Assembly (NCBI GenBank): GCA_016630955.3
Contig: CM049990.2
Span: 1,302,001-1,366,000, forward strand
Origin: Didymella arachidicola
Lineage: Eukaryota; Ascomycota; Dothideomycetes; Pleosporales; Didymellaceae
Length of the DNA stretch: 64,000 nucleotides
Reading direction: 5' to 3'
Shown: in pieces, positions 30,108 through 44,248 of the stretch
Numbering within the stretch: position 1 is the stretch's first letter
Layout: the number at the start of each line of letters is the position of its first letter
Program-made: the position numbers and the translations under genes
Notes under the pieces: model-generated
What the model was told of the DNA's origin: nothing
The model's database searches: none
What the model saw: the letters and a program-made list of their open reading frames with translations, nothing else

Positions 30108-33100
30108 TCACAAATAGGCCATCCACAGCGGATCTGTCATAGCCAGCTTCTGCGGATGCACCGCAACACTAACCAGATCAACCATCGTCTGATTCGCCGG
30201 CAGATTCGCGCCACTGGGGAGGCTGCCGATACTGCTTGCTCTCTTGACCACGAGGTCGGAGTTCTGCTGCACACTGTCCCTCAGCACATCGGGGGTGAGT
30301 GCGCTGATCTTATGCTGGCTAGTGAACCAGTGATTCATCTCGTCGCGCATGAAGATGCTGAGCTGCATTTCGAGCTCACCTTCGGGCTCGATGAGGCAGC
30401 GGGCGACCGTCATGACGGCGGGCGCGAAGATGCCCTCGAGATTGAGCGGGCCGAGCATGACTTGCAGATTGGGCGTGAGGCGGAAGGGCACGGGCTCGCT
30501 GTTGTGGAGGATGGGCTTACCAACCGCCATACTGGGAATGAGCTCAGAGCCCCAGACCCGCCCGTTTGCACGCGATATGAGCAGCTTATGCGGGAAGCGC
30601 GTGTTCATGTGCATGACGTATGTCATGAAAGTCAGAGCTGCCAGGTGGTAGCTGAAGGTGCGGCGGAACAGCCAGAAGTCGTCGAAGGAGGGGAAGGTTG
30701 CACGGAAAAAGTCTTGAACGACGGTATTGGGAACGTATTTCTCTTGGACTGCGTTGAAAGTCTCAAGGCGAATACTGTTGGCGTGGTCGAGATTCTTCTG
30801 CTTATGGGTTAGCGGGAACGTGAAGTTCGTAGAGGTGGTATGACTTACAGGTTGAAGCGCCCGGAGCTTGTCAATGCTGAAAAGAATAGGCTCATCCTTA
30901 TTAACCCCATTCTTCCTGCAGTAGTCTTCGTAGATGCCCTGGAGGTTCATAACGCTCGGATCATCCTGAATGAGTCTAACACTAGGTGTGATCGGCACCA
31001 TGAGCGGCAGATGGAACTGCAAATTCCTGCGGCGGCTCTCCTTGCGCTTCGATAAAATTCCGTTGAAGATGCGGAACAGCTGAATGATACGCTCCTCCCT
31101 CCTCGAGCTTCTAGCAGTCGGGAATTGGATCGCGAAAGGATGCGTGCTGCCGTCGTGACCACGGATCTTGATCCTACGATGGCAGACGCCAACGCCGCGA
31201 ACAAGCTCAACATCAGACAGGAAGCGCTCAATACGGACGAAGTCAGAGTTCTTGTCCCGGTGCAGCAGGTACTGACCCGGAACCTCAACATCATCGAACT
31301 TGAGGAAGCGGAACTCGCTGAGCTGATGCGTGTACTGTTCGAGGGGAACGACGATCCTCCTACGGTCAAGACGCTCCTCAAATCGATTCCTCCAAGTGCG
31401 CAGCTTCTGGATATACTCAAACATTGTGGGCTTGTCCTTGATGAAGTCTGATTCAAACGACTTTCTTATGTGCGCTGGAAGTACAGACTCCGCAAAGCGG
31501 GTGATGTTACCCTCGGTGGAGGATGGAAGCTTCGTGTCACGAGCATAAAGCGTAGGCTGGCGTCCAACATAGCTGAGCCCATCATTCAGCAACGCGACGA
31601 TTAGCCTATAAGCGTCCTCGTCAGGAGGACATTTGAAGTTTTTGTGGATTTGATCGAGCATTGTTTCCATGGACAGAGCGAGCAGCGGGAATGCCGTCTT
31701 GAGAATCGCACTGATCTCTTCGACATGATCCCAAGGCTTCTTTGGCGCAGGCGGGGTTACCTCTACAGTCGGTGCGCCATTGACCGCAGGGCTGCCTTGC
31801 GAAGTGCCCTCGGTCTTGACAGTCCCGCCTGGTGTGCTAGTTTGAACAGCAGGCTTAGCGTCGCCGTTGGTAGCAGCGTTCTGATTGCCGCTCGATCCAG
31901 GTCTTGCATCAGGTGAGCTTTGCTTGGGAGCCGGAGATGACTGATTCCCTTGTTGAGCCTTTGCAGCGCGTGCAGCCTTCTCCTTTGCCTCCTTCTGCTC
32001 GTGCTGCTTCTTCAGCACAACCATATCCTCACGCGTCGTCCTGAGGTGGCAGTACAATGCTTGTGGGTACGTCTTCGCCAGCTTGCCGAGTATAGACCTG
32101 GCAATGGGCGCCTCTTGCCTCGAAAGCGAATTAAGCAATTGAGGAATGTACGTTATCCAGTACCATGCTGGTGTGTCGCCCTTGAACTCTTCAAACTTCT
32201 CGGCCAATCTACGCTCCGGGTTGTCCAAGCTGAGCAGCCACAGCACCCGGCCTAACAGCTTCCTGCTCTTCGCATTCTTGAACTGACTGGCAGCCTCGAG
32301 GTAGCAGCTGAGCGCTGCTTCAGCGCGTTCAAGGTTCTGTGGCTCCTCTTTGAATAGCATGTCGTTGTATCGTCCCCACTCAGCCCATGCCTTCGGTAGC
32401 TTGATGTCGAAGTACAGCGCAGTACCGAACGCTTCGCCCGCCTCATTCTTCTGGCCAAGCTTGGCAAGGAACATGCCCTTGAGCGTGTAGAACTCTGCCT
32501 TCTGCTGCGGACCGAAGTAGTTGAGATTGGTGTTATTAATCACATCGAGCCCGCTATTGAGATCTGCGCGAATCTGGTAGTGGCACTTGGCCTGTTCACG
32601 CAGCTTGAGGAAAGCCTCTTGAATCTCAATGTTGGGGAGCGTGTAGATTCGACCCAGTTGATTGATGCACACCTCTGGCAGGTTGTGCTTGCGGGCGACA
32701 TGGGCGAAACGGTTGATGATCCACGCTGTCTCATGATATCCACGGTATGCAAAGCTATTGCCACTCGCGTTGTTCTGGTTCGGTGGCAGAAGATTAAGGT
32801 AGACACCGTTGATTAGCTGAAAGATGTGCTGGCGCCAAGTGACAAGGTCTTGCCATGCGTTGATGTCATCCCAGAAGTTAGGCAGTCGATCGCGCCAGGT
32901 ACTGAGGAGAAGCTTGAGCTCCTGAGACTTCATGTCGAGGTTGGCTTGCGTTGTTTGTGCCAGGCTCTGACAGATGACACTGGCGTCATGCAGCTCGACA
33001 AGTTGTTGAAAGTGTTGCAAGAGCGGAATATGTGCCTGCGTGATGCGACGAGGGAGCTGGTGCCACTTGCGGATCGAGAGCTGTATCGACTCATCACAAA

Positions 33101-36100
33101 GCCTGTGAAACTCTGGTGGAGACTCTTGCTTTGCGTGCAACTTGAGCAGAGACATGAAAGTCTGGAAGAAAACGCGTCGGGGTGTTGGCGCATCGCTGAC
33201 TGCTTTGATAGTTGTGTCGAGCTGCTCGCGGGTTTCGGCATTTTGCCAGGCTTCGAAACTCCTCCAGGTAGACTCAAGGTACAGATCGTTGAAGTTTTCG
33301 TGCTTGGCAAAGTCACTGAGGATCTCCCATTGTTGCAGCTTTTGGGCACAGATCACCCAATGGTCCTCCCAAAGCATGTACTCTCCCGTAGAGAATGGTA
33401 GGACAGACGTTCGGGCCTTGATCTGCGCAGCTTCGTACATCTGCTGCGCCTTGTCCCAGATGCCACACTGCTCGTAACTGAGTGCGGCATTGCTCTCCAG
33501 AAATTGGCATCTCCTACGCCAAGTACCATAGAACAAGTCGTCTTCTTGCAGACCACTGTACACTTCCAAAAGAGCATCGAGGTTGCTTTCTCTCAGTTTC
33601 TCAACATCTACAACAGGCGAGATGGCCGATTCCTCCATGTACACTGCTGCGGTGTACCAAGCATTGTACGTCTGGGCGAGATATTTCATGATGTGGGGCG
33701 GGAATTTGACCCTTGGCTTTGCATGCACAATAGCATCTAGCATAGTAGCGACGCAGTTTGGCCGCTTGTCGAGCTGTCTGTTGTGGAAGTCTTTGGTGAG
33801 TAGCGCAGCCATGCCCTTCTCAAGATCGCTCTGATCATCCTTTGTTAAGGCAGTCCAAGCCAAGGGAAAGAAAGCAACCCAGATGTCATGCGCGAGGTCG
33901 TTGTCTGTGTGCTGCAGGTGGCCAAGTGGCTCGAAAATGTCCTTGACCTTGACATCTCCAAGCTGTGCGACAAAGCGGCGATGACTGCTGACCAGACTCT
34001 CCAAGTCATCATCGACCATGACGTCGCCAATTCGGGAGTCTTTGCTGTACGTACCGTACAAAGTAGAAGGCTGCATGAGCTTGAAGTCCTCTTCGTGCAG
34101 CTCAGCTGGGCTGTTCATCTCGATCGACCCAAACATGAGATGGATGACTTGACTCAACCAATACGAGTCGGACAGAGTATCCCAATTCTGCGAGGCGAGT
34201 ACGTAGCTCAGACGACTAGCTGCCGTACGGCTCAAGCTCTTGTCGAAGATAGCCATGTAACGGTTACGCATCTCCACGTCCTGCGCCCTTGTACCAATGA
34301 GGAAAGCGTGCTCCATCCTGACAGTAAGCTCGCTCCTGGTAATCTTTGGGTCCTCGTAGATGCGAATGACTAGGTCGAGGAACCGCGTAAGCAGCGAGGT
34401 GTCTTGGCGATGTTCGAAAAGCAGCATCTTGCTTAGCACTGCCGTCTTCTCCTTAAGCGTCGGTACAGGCTCGTTGGAATGGAAGATCCAGTCCTCTACC
34501 AGATCGAGGACCTTCATGCACACCGAGTTGACTTGGGAGCGCTCGACCAGAGAGGCAAGGACGCTAAGATAGGGCCTCCTGTTCTCTCCAAGCTCATTCA
34601 TGCGAGCCGCAAGAATGTCGACAGTTTTCAGAACCAGGTCTGTCTGAATTTCGACCTCACGAGGGTCTGTAGGCGGATTGGCTCCTTCAGGGCGCACGTT
34701 TGGCGGTACGGCTTGTCCTGGAGTAACACTGTGGCCGGCAAGATGGTCCTTAGCCATCTTGCCCTGGAAAGCCTTCATAACCTGTGGAATGTGTTGATCG
34801 ATCTCTTCTGGTCGTCTCTGGCAGACAGTCCACAAGATATTGATTGCACAGATGTAAGATCCATTTGAAAGAGCTTCTGTCGCGACAGCACCGAGAAAGT
34901 TGACGAACTCGGTCGATGTCGATTCTTCGGTGTTGCCTTCTTCATCAGTCACTGGCTCTGGCATGACCTCCAAGATGCGTTTCAACGTTGATTGCAGCTT
35001 CATGGTACCATCTTCGTTCTCGTCCACAGCATGAAGACTAGCCTGAACGTCCGCATTCTCGGATCTAATAGGCTTATCTAGGATCTTCTGGAAGATCGGG
35101 ATACGCTGCAGCACCCAATCATCTGACTTTACGTTGACGATGACCTTGACAATCTGAAGAGTGTTGATCATCCTGGTGCTGAAGACTTCTGCCTTGTCCT
35201 CCTGCTTCATCTCAGCAAGGAGGATCTCCTCAATCTTTCTCGAGAGCATAGCATCGAGATCAAGATCGTTCCACAAACGAGGCGAGAGCAGGTCATGCAG
35301 CAGTTGAATGGCCTTTCGACAGATCTCAGCTGGCTGTGGTGTGTTCGCTGGTGCGAGAGCAGGGTCCTTCGGTTTGGGTGAGTTGACCGGGAAGCGCTCG
35401 GGCAAGTAGGCGATGAACTGGATGAGGTATTTGATAAGCCCCATGCGAATCGACGCCTGGGCAACGAACTCCTTTGACGGAACGACCGTTCCATCCGCTT
35501 TCCTCTTGGAGGCCGAAGGGGACGACGATGGTCGCTCGACGCCTGCAGCGGCCTCAGTCGCTGTCCGCTCCTCCCAACGCCTAATCAGACTAATTAGGTT
35601 GAGAGCAAGTTTCTTCGCATCGGTGGATGGATTGGGAGGCTGTGCGATCTTCGACAGTGCTGTGATGATGATTGGCGAAAGGTGTTCGCGGCCCTCGTAG
35701 AAGAGATCAGGGTGGCGCACAATGAAGTTGAAAATGCTCATCAGTTGCTGCAAATTCGAGCTTTCCTCAGATAGTATCTTGCGAGGGCTGTTGATCCAGA
35801 GAGGCATCCTCTCACCGCCGCCCATGCGCTTACGCAACACAGGTGCCATAAGCTCCAGTGCCTGCATGACGAGACTTCGGCCCTCGTTCTGGTGCGCCTT
35901 GAGCAACGACTGGTAGGTGTGCGCCGCGATCTTCTTCGGTGTCTCGTACACTGCGATGAAGAATGCCACAAGGACGTATGCGGCGTACTTGTTGATGATA
36001 TCCTCAAGCTTGATGTAGTTCCAGCCGAACTTGATGACGTCCTTTCGGAACTCTTCAATCATACTTGAGTAGTACTTCAGCAACAAAGTCGTCAGCTGTA

Positions 36101-39100
36101 GCAGCTCCATCCTGGAATGATCGACGCCAAGCTGTGCTGTCTCTTCTGAGGTATCCGTGAGAGATTGTGGCAGCCACAGCCTCTTGTGGATAGTCTCAGT
36201 CATGCTCTTGTCCATCAGCTTTGTCCCCTCAGTCTTCTGGTCAAACAGAGTATTCCAGTTGCGCTTGACGTCCATCGCAAAGATGGGGTTGACAATGTTG
36301 TGGAAGATGAAAGTCTTTGTCTTCTGCGAGGAATTGCGGGATGTGTAGATATCGATACACTTATTGATGAGGGTCTTCCAACAGTCGACAGAGTCGCTGG
36401 AGATAATCTGCTCGTAGATGTAGTCGAACAGGCGTGGCGAGGCCTTTAGCTCCTCGGAAGTGACGGTGTCAATCAACTCGAAGAAGAAATCCACATCGTT
36501 GGGCTCATGCTTGAGATATGTGGTGAAGATGAACATAATCTGGTCGCCGGCCTGTTCTGTCGCTAGACGGAGCTCAGGATCGATGAGGTTCTGACGCAGC
36601 TTCTTCTCGAGGGACCTGCCCGCCTCGAACAAACCCTTGCGTAGGTCATCGTGTGTCACGAGCCACTTGCTAGTCTCATCGAATTGGCTGAGTGCGTAAG
36701 CAATGTGGATGGCGTTGAGCTGAGCCTGGCAAACATCCTTATCCTCTCCCTCGAACTGGAAGGACTGCAGGAAGCCAGGAACATCCTCTGATACCTGGGT
36801 CCGTAATGCGGCACTTTCAGGGTTCTCAAGCAACTGTGCAAAGAAGCGTCCCTGCGTCTGATCCTTGAGGTTTGGTGCGAAATGTGCCCAAGTTTCGCTG
36901 GGGTACATGCAGAGGTACTTGATGAGAGGCTCCCTGAAAGGACTGTTGTGTGTCCTCCTGAGGCTATTCTCAAGCTCAATGACCTTCTCGATAATCTGCT
37001 TGAGGAAGGTGGCAGCCGCCGGAGGAAGCAGGTGGAAGATGTTGAAGATGCCAGTAACAATCTTCATCTTAGGATTCTGCTCGATCATTGTGAAGGAAAT
37101 CTTCTGAAGGCTGTTCTGGTCCGCAATGCTCTTCAAGTGATCTAGTAGACGAGTTCCAATCTCAACCTTGAAGTAGTTTGTAAGGAGCTTCAAAAGGCGA
37201 GCAAGACCATCCAGATTCTCCACAGAGAGCTTCCTGGGATCCTGCAGATTAACCAAAATCGGTCTAAGCCCTGACTGCAACACGTCCTTGGGCAGCTTGT
37301 TGGTAGCGGAAATAACGCCAGAGAGACCAATATTCGCCGCTTCAATGACTTCCGTCGACTTTGAATAAAGACACTTGAAGAAGACAGCGATGATGCGCAA
37401 GAACGTCTGATTCGGCGGAGTTGTACTGAATTCAGGGAAGCTCTGAGCGGTAGACAGAAGGCGAATGCAAGCCACACGCAGATTCACGATGTGCTCCGCG
37501 TTGCGCTGCTCGAAAGGCTTGCTAGCTAGGCCCTCGTCTTCTGCATCAGCCAAAGCAAGCGATTCCATCAACAACCGCGTCAGCTCATCGTTAAACTCAA
37601 GGATGCCGTTCTTGAGCTTTAGACAGAAGGTGATTGCGTCGATGTAAGCGATCTGAATGCTGAATGGCAATGCGCGCAGAGGCTTTGTCCAAATCGGGAC
37701 AATGAGTCGTGACTTGACCGGCGCAATGAGCTCGTGCACACCAAGGCCCGTGACCTCGGAAAGAACCTGGAATGCTTTCTGCGTGGCCTCCCGGACGTTC
37801 TTGTTCATGTGCGACAGATCACCGACAAGCTGCCCGCAGAGTCTCAAAGTGATGTTGCCGCTCTTCTCGAATTCCTCCTTTGTTGTAGTCTTGTGGCATT
37901 GACGGATGAGATCTTCGATGAGACCCTCGGCCTGGATGCGTGTCTTTGAGTCGAGATCGATCGGCATATCCTTCATGACAAAGTTCAGAGCTCGGATAAG
38001 CTCGAAGTGACGTCCAGTCATCCAATTCGAGTCCAGGCCAGCCTTCTTGATGATGATCTCGATACCACGAGTGCCGCCAGACTTCATGAACCAATCGTCT
38101 GCATGGCAATTGTGGCAGAAGGTATTGGAAAGGTCGTTGAAGAACGGGAACTTGTGAAGTTTGTCGCTGGTACCGAAGATGGCTTTGGCGGCGTCCCGCA
38201 TCGTCAAAATCGCCTGCTCGGCTGCGGCACGTACATCTGGGTGTTCGGATGCGAGCGAATCACCCAAAGCGTCTGCTATTACCTCGCTCGCTATGACAAC
38301 CGGTCCCTCGCCCAGGTGGACTTCAAACGGCTTGCTCTTGTGCTTCGCGACAGCCAGATGACTTGCAATTTCTAATAGCGTGAAGTGCTTGGCGAGATGT
38401 GCGACAAGTGGTTCAGCGTCAGCTTTGAGCTCAGGAACAGACACAGCAAAGATGCAGGCCTTCAGGAGCTTTTTAAGAGTATCCTGCTCCACATTCTTTT
38501 TCGCTATGGACTTTTCCCGGTCCGGCGCAGCCAAAACATCAGCACCAACGTCGAGCTTGTTGTCACAAAGGTCATTTGCTTGAAGCCTGACAAGCTGCGC
38601 AAAGTCGTCTGGCAAGCTATCGTACCCAATCATGAGCTTGGTGTGAGCTGTGATGAGCCTGAAAGCTTGCTGCTTGTGGAACGTATCTGACTTCTTCGTA
38701 GCTGGTGTCTTGGGAACTTCATGAAGCTTGGCAATGGCGGCTTCGATACCAATGACGGCGGGAAAGGCGCGATCCTTCGCGGAACCAATAAGGCGAATGT
38801 CGATAGATGACTGGTCATCCGAGTATGGCTGATAGTTGAGTTCCGGGGGACCAGTGATGAACTTCCGATTGCGTCCACCGAGCTTGCCTAGGATGCGCAT
38901 TGTAGTATGGGCATGGAAGTGGCTATATGGATTTGGCTTAAGGTGCTCCCACAGAGCAGCCATGAGTTCGTCGATGACTGGTGCCATGATGGGATCCAGA
39001 TAGTCCGCAGTGAGGTTGTCAACACAAAGCTCCAAAGTGCGAAGCCCCTGCCCAACCAGATCAGATCCGGCGCGGAGAGCCACGACGAGTGGTCTCATCA

Positions 39101-41716
39101 GGTAGCTTAGATGGGGCAAGAGGTTGCTGAGCCTCGCCGGTACAGTAAGCGACAGTTCCACGAACAAGTCGCGCTCCGCAGGTTTACGAGCTGTGATTAG
39201 GAGGTTGTTCAGAACATCCAACAGCATCTCCAGCAAGGGCAGAATCTCTTTGTACAGATGTTCGAATCTGCCGCCACCTATGCTTCGAAACAAGGATCTG
39301 AGCAGCAAGAAGTAGTTCATGGGCTCCTCAGCTGTGGTCGATAGCTGAATCGACTTGGTGATGATCTTGCTGACGTGCGGCAACAGAACTTGCTCATTCT
39401 GTTGCGAGAAGAGCGTGACTGCCATGAAAGAGAGCTTGAACAATCGCAGCAAGATCGACGACTTCTTCACATCTGCTGTGCCCACTTGTTCAATGCGGTC
39501 CATAAGGAACTGAAGCAGCATGCCAGAGAAGCTAGGCGACGTTGCCTCAGAAGCGAGGAGAAACTGGGGGACGTGGAGCAACGCGGGGTGGTCAAACATC
39601 ATATCGTACAAATGGGGTATCTCGGATGAAAACACTTCATGGAAAGTCGCAGGATCAATGTGGTGAAAGACGGTCGCAAAGGTCTCGAGTAGTTCCTTCT
39701 CTTCCTTGCCGCTCGACATCATGTGCTGGTTGCCCATAAGGTCGCCAGGTGAGAGGCCTTGGGTCTCGGCGGACTTGTCGGTGCCGTAGTAGCGGAAGAC
39801 TTTTGCACCTTCACGGAAGAGCTTGATCAACACCTCAACCTCTTCGGCGTTGTACCCGAATGATACCTCATGCCAATTAGCAGATGCATTAGCAGCATCA
39901 ATCTCTTCTTTAATCTTTGCCGGATTGCAGGCGCGTAGCTGGTAGAAGAGGTTCTTCAAGCCGTGCAGCAAATTCTTGAACAAGAACTTGTTGTCCGCAA
40001 TTGGATCCGAGCTGCGGTCTCGAGGGTTCGATGTCTTGATAGGGGTGGCATTGAATATATCAATCTCGTCCCAGTCTGGAGGCTGTTCCCGCACGGCCAT
40101 GTGGTTCTCGTCAGACGCATCGATGGAAGGCTGGTTGTACTGTGTCGACAGCTTGACTGCGTTGTGGTACTGGCGGTTCATAGCAGCAAACTTATCGCCA
40201 ATAGCGTTGAGGATCATGATTAGGAAGTACCGTGCATCCTCCTTCGGTTCGAGCTTTGCAATGCACTCGGCCATGTTTAGGAGAAGCTTTGCACTCATAG
40301 TTTGGAAGCTGGTCCCTGGAAAGCTGTCGTGAAGATTTTTGGTGTAGACTTCCACTGTTCGTCTAATCTGTTCTTTCGATAATGAGTCTCGAAGGTGATG
40401 TATCAGATCCGCGAGCATACTGTAGGCGAGTGGTCGCATTGTCTCGTACACTGTCAAACCATCGCCGATCAAGGTCCTCTCATCCAGGAGCTCATCAATC
40501 TTCTTAAGAAAGATCTTGCGGAAGTTGAAGTTAATGATGTGTCGTATCGCCACCAGCAGCTCTTTACGCGCACCAGACTTCTCCCGCGGGCAGTCCTTCA
40601 GCAATCGCACAACAATGTCTGGAAGCGTTGGAAGAAAGTCGTTGAGCTGACTCGCATAAACCCTGAGCAGATAGGCGAGGAAGCTCATGGTTTTCACCTG
40701 TGCTGTGATGAAATCCCCAAACGCTGCGCGGTTCCGGATCTCCTTGCTGACGCCTGTGAAAATCTTGCCCTGAGCCTTTGCATCCTCGTGGGCCTTCTCC
40801 TGCGGCTTTGCTTGCAGCAAAAGCACGTTCTTGATGAGCGGGACGAAGAGCTTGACGTTCTTGTTCACGCAGTTCCTGTATGCCTGAAAGAGTGAGACCA
40901 CAATGATCGGGCACTCGGCCAGTACCTTGAAGGACTGCATGCCTTTCAACAGCATGCGTGTCTGCTGCGTCTCCTGCCCAAGATCACCAGCTGAGCCAGA
41001 TGCGAGGGCAGTTGCGGGAGAGTTCGGTCGGGGCGACTGCGAGTATTGGTGGTTGCTCGGTGTGGAGGGAACGCCTTGCGAGGCCGGCGCAGGTGTTGCG
41101 TTGTCGAATGTGTCGTGTACCGCCTGCTCCATCGTCTCGAACATCTCTTGAATCAGATCCAAGAAAGGCTGCACGCGGTCCTGCAGCACTTTCGTCTGAT
41201 GTCGCAGGAAATCCATAATGGTCTTCATGCACAGCACCGCATTGTCCTCGTTCTCGAGCTTCACGAGGCTCATGAGCTTGTCAACGATCTTCGCTGCGTG
41301 CGGTTCGACGGCATCGCCGGGACTCATGGGGAGTCGGTGGAGGATCTCAAGGACGCAGTTCCGTATCCGCTGCCCAATAGTTAGAGCGCCATCACGACCA
41401 CCACTATTTGCGCGCACTCACCTGTTCCGGAGATGTGGATATGAAGACCGGGTTTCCGTCGAGGATCTTCAAGAACGCAGGGACAAGAGCGTTCATGAAT
41501 TGCGCATACTGCGCGCCCTGGCAGTGATTCTCGATGCTGTCCCGAATCTCAACCACAAGCTTGTCCTTCACCCGAATGTCTGCGCCTCGTTAGCCTTTCC
41601 CATCTTTCGCAGTAGTGGCTCCTTCCTTTCCCGCACCCAGCCTCGACAGAAGGTGGCATACCAGAGCTTGGATCATCGAGCTTCGCGGCCATGGCCTCGA
41701 AGCTTTGCGTCGCCAT
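30108..41716 (-). CDS. tra1: Tra1 (TRRAP), pseudokinase scaffold of SAGA and NuA4
   Basis: Exons 41662-41716, 41422-41579, 30849-41369 and 30108-30797 give about 3807 residues, close to the size of yeast Tra1. The start MATQSFEAMAAKLDDPSSD matches Tra1 N-termini. Most of the protein is HEAT/TPR solenoid. A FAT domain lies in the last third; after it comes a disordered, Ser/Pro/Gln-rich linker (around KQSSPDARPGSSGNQN), then a PI3K-like domain and the terminal FATC segment ending DPLWMAYL. Tra1 lacks kinase activity in known organisms; it binds activators and recruits the SAGA and NuA4 acetyltransferase complexes to promoters. The last intron (30798-30848) is 51 nt, has GTAAGT, GCTAAC and CAG, and is in frame. 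Other in-frame introns could be hidden in the long third exon. Confidence 0.95.
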
Positions 41717-43057
41717 GGCGAAGGTGTGTGCAGCGTGCAGCTGCTCGTCCCGCTCCGAGGAGCTCTCCAGGTAGGCGGCGTCGCCTGTTCTCGTCCAGCT
41801 GCTTCAGGAAGAGGAGAGTCGGCTATGAAGGCTGCATTGAGCGGAAGGCTAGGTGTGGTTTGCGCCTGATTGCTGTACTTGACGGCGGGCAAGTGTCGAA
41901 AATAGTTTATGTTGATATCGAATTAGAAGACGCTGGCGTCTTAGCGGGTCATTATATTCGTGAACGGGTAAGAAGAGGCCGTGGGCGGGTGGTGGACGCG
42001 TCGCGCGTGGTGTGTCGTGTGAATCGCGAACTGGAGCTCCAACGCTGAGAGAACGCTTCAGAGAGCAGCGGGCGTCGCTGCGACCCTGTAGACTTAGTGT
42101 GTCGCTCTGATTGGCGGCTGGAAGCGCGTGCATGCCGCTTTCCCCTTCTCGCTGATGAGACCCACTCCGTGCCTCTCATTGCTTCGTCGCCTTTCGACCA
42201 TCGTCGACTTGTAGTGAACATGCACTTTTGATGCAAATAGTGTAGTGATGTATTAGGTACTTTCGTCATGACTGCCTCAATCACCTTAGCCTCCACAATA
42301 ATCGCAGTGCAAGACAAAGATGCATGTGTCCATATCAACCATCATGGTACCACAAGTGAAGGCCGCGGCAGTGTACCAAGCTGGACTTACAGCTCGTCCG
42401 TTCGTAGACGTTATTGCTGACGCAAGACACGAACAGTTGCCTTGCTCCTTGAGCGCTTCAGTTGCATCTCCAGAAATCGAGCTGACGCGTGCAATGGGGT
42501 CGGCTGTGGTTGCTGGCATGTTTGCTATCTCAGTCCACCTTCTAACTCTCTGTGAAAATCAGCAACACCGCAACGTGTCCGCATGGTCACGACTGCCATA
42601 GAAACGCCTGGAGATGTCGCTAATTATGCATCATACCCCATTCTTATATGCTACATAACACACACGCCAACGTCCAAACCGCATTCCCATATCAACACCG
42701 CCCAGTATGACCGTCGTAATACCAACAACTGTAGTCCTACATGCATGCAACTGACGTTGCGACTTTTTCGTAACAGTGGGTGCCGTCAAAGGAGCAACCC
42801 CACACCGTGACAATTAAAACGAGATACGGAACCGCAGCCTTCCAGACTGCATCGTGCCAAAGAATGAAGAGAGAATCGCGGTTCGTGCAATGTACCGTAC
42901 CGCGATCGCGTACAACTACCAGATGCTGGGATCATGGTTTTGAAGGGATATTGAAGACATCCAAGATGCTGGCCGCCCATGATTGGTCTTGAGTTATCTA
43001 GCAACACTCAAGTCCACTTGTGATTCCGCCATGTTGGGAAAATAACAACCGAATCGC
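41717..43057. other. Intergenic, 1.34 kb upstream of tra1
   Basis: It lies between the tra1 start and the stop of the elongase gene, both minus strand. It should hold the tra1 promoter. Short open frames occur on both strands but none shows homology or a signal I trust. Confidence 0.4.
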
Positions 43058-44248
43058 TCAAGCCTTGCGGCTCCTGGTAGTGCGGCCGTTTGGTGTTGCG
43101 CTGGGCGAAGCACCTGTTGCAACACCGTTAGAAGTGAAGACGGGACGAGAGGTAGAGAGGCGCCTGCGGGCTTCACCGACAGTCGGGACCTTCTCATCCT
43201 TCATCTCAATCAACGCGCTGGTGGCCCTGCGACGTCCCTTAGGCGCCGGCTTCTTGTATGTAGCGAGGTAGAAACCGATGAAGAGGAAGAGGTAGGAAGT
43301 GATGATGACCATTCCAGAGATGGCAGCAAACTCCTCGCCGGCGCACTTGCCCAGGTTGGGCAGCTGGGGAGCGTACGTGCTGGTGAAGTAGGTCCACGAG
43401 GCGAAGTAGATGAAACCTAAGTGAGGTCAGTAATGCTTTTTGAGGGGTCTAGGAGTTGCATACCGAGGTCAAGCACGAATTGGGTGATCTGGCCGACTGT
43501 GATGTACTTCTTCCACCAGATGCGGATGCCGCGCGCGCTCTGGAAGTAGTACCAGTACATGACGACGTGAACAGCCAAGTTCAGGGTGATGACAGGCCAG
43601 GAAACGGGGGTGTGACCGATCAGCTGGGTGTAGCAGAGCATAGCGGTCGCGCCATGGTGGTAGGTGTGGAGGAAGGCTGTAATCATTAGCAATGGCGTCT
43701 CCAAAGTTGCTGGGGTACCGTACTCAGGGGCTTCTTCTTGAGGAACAGGAAGCAGGTGTCAATCAGCTCGACGAACTTGGTGAGGTAGTTCAACTACGCA
43801 TGTTAGCCTTGTCTCCGCATCTTTTGACAATACCACCTACGTAGTACAGAATGACCAGCTTATCGGTCCAGCCACCGCGGTGGTCGCAGATGGCGTAGAA
43901 TAGGCCATGACGGGCGACCGTGGGGATCAGCTGCTCAGCGAAGAGCGCAAGGAGTATGCCGCTGATGGCGGTAAGGTAGAAGTTGTGGACCTTGAACAGG
44001 AAGTTGAGCTTGAATGGCTCACGTCCGCGCATCAATTCCCGACCGCCGAAGATTACGATGTAGTATGTGACGAGGAATACCGCGCAGCTCTTGAACGTCG
44101 AGAGAGGGGTCTCGCCCTGGACGAAACGGAAATCTTGCGGCTTGTAGCCGGCAATAGGCTCAAAAGCCTTCTCGAAGATAGGCCAGAGCTTGACACCAAA
44201 GGGGCGGTCCAGCGTAGGAACGCCAACCTCAAGCCAATCGACACCCAT
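43058..44248 (-). CDS. ELO-family very-long-chain fatty-acid elongase
   Basis: Exons 43841-44248, 43724-43793, 43464-43676 and 43058-43416 give 349 residues, with three 47-nt introns. The family motif HTYHH is at residues 163-167, preceded by NYLTKFVELIDTCFLFLKKK and followed by HVVMYWYYFQSARG. These motifs define 3-keto acyl-CoA synthases of the endoplasmic reticulum, which condense malonyl-CoA with long acyl-CoA. About seven membrane segments can be counted. The C-terminus is basic (YKKPAPKGRRR), fitting ER residence, and ends with a Ser/Thr-rich tail. The substrate length (Elo1/2/3-like) cannot be told from the motifs alone. Confidence 0.92.

Noticed and set aside
41218..42048. Plus-strand frame of 276 codons antisense to the tra1 5' end
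   Set aside because: It overlaps two verified tra1 exons antisense and shows no homology; a shadow of the real gene.
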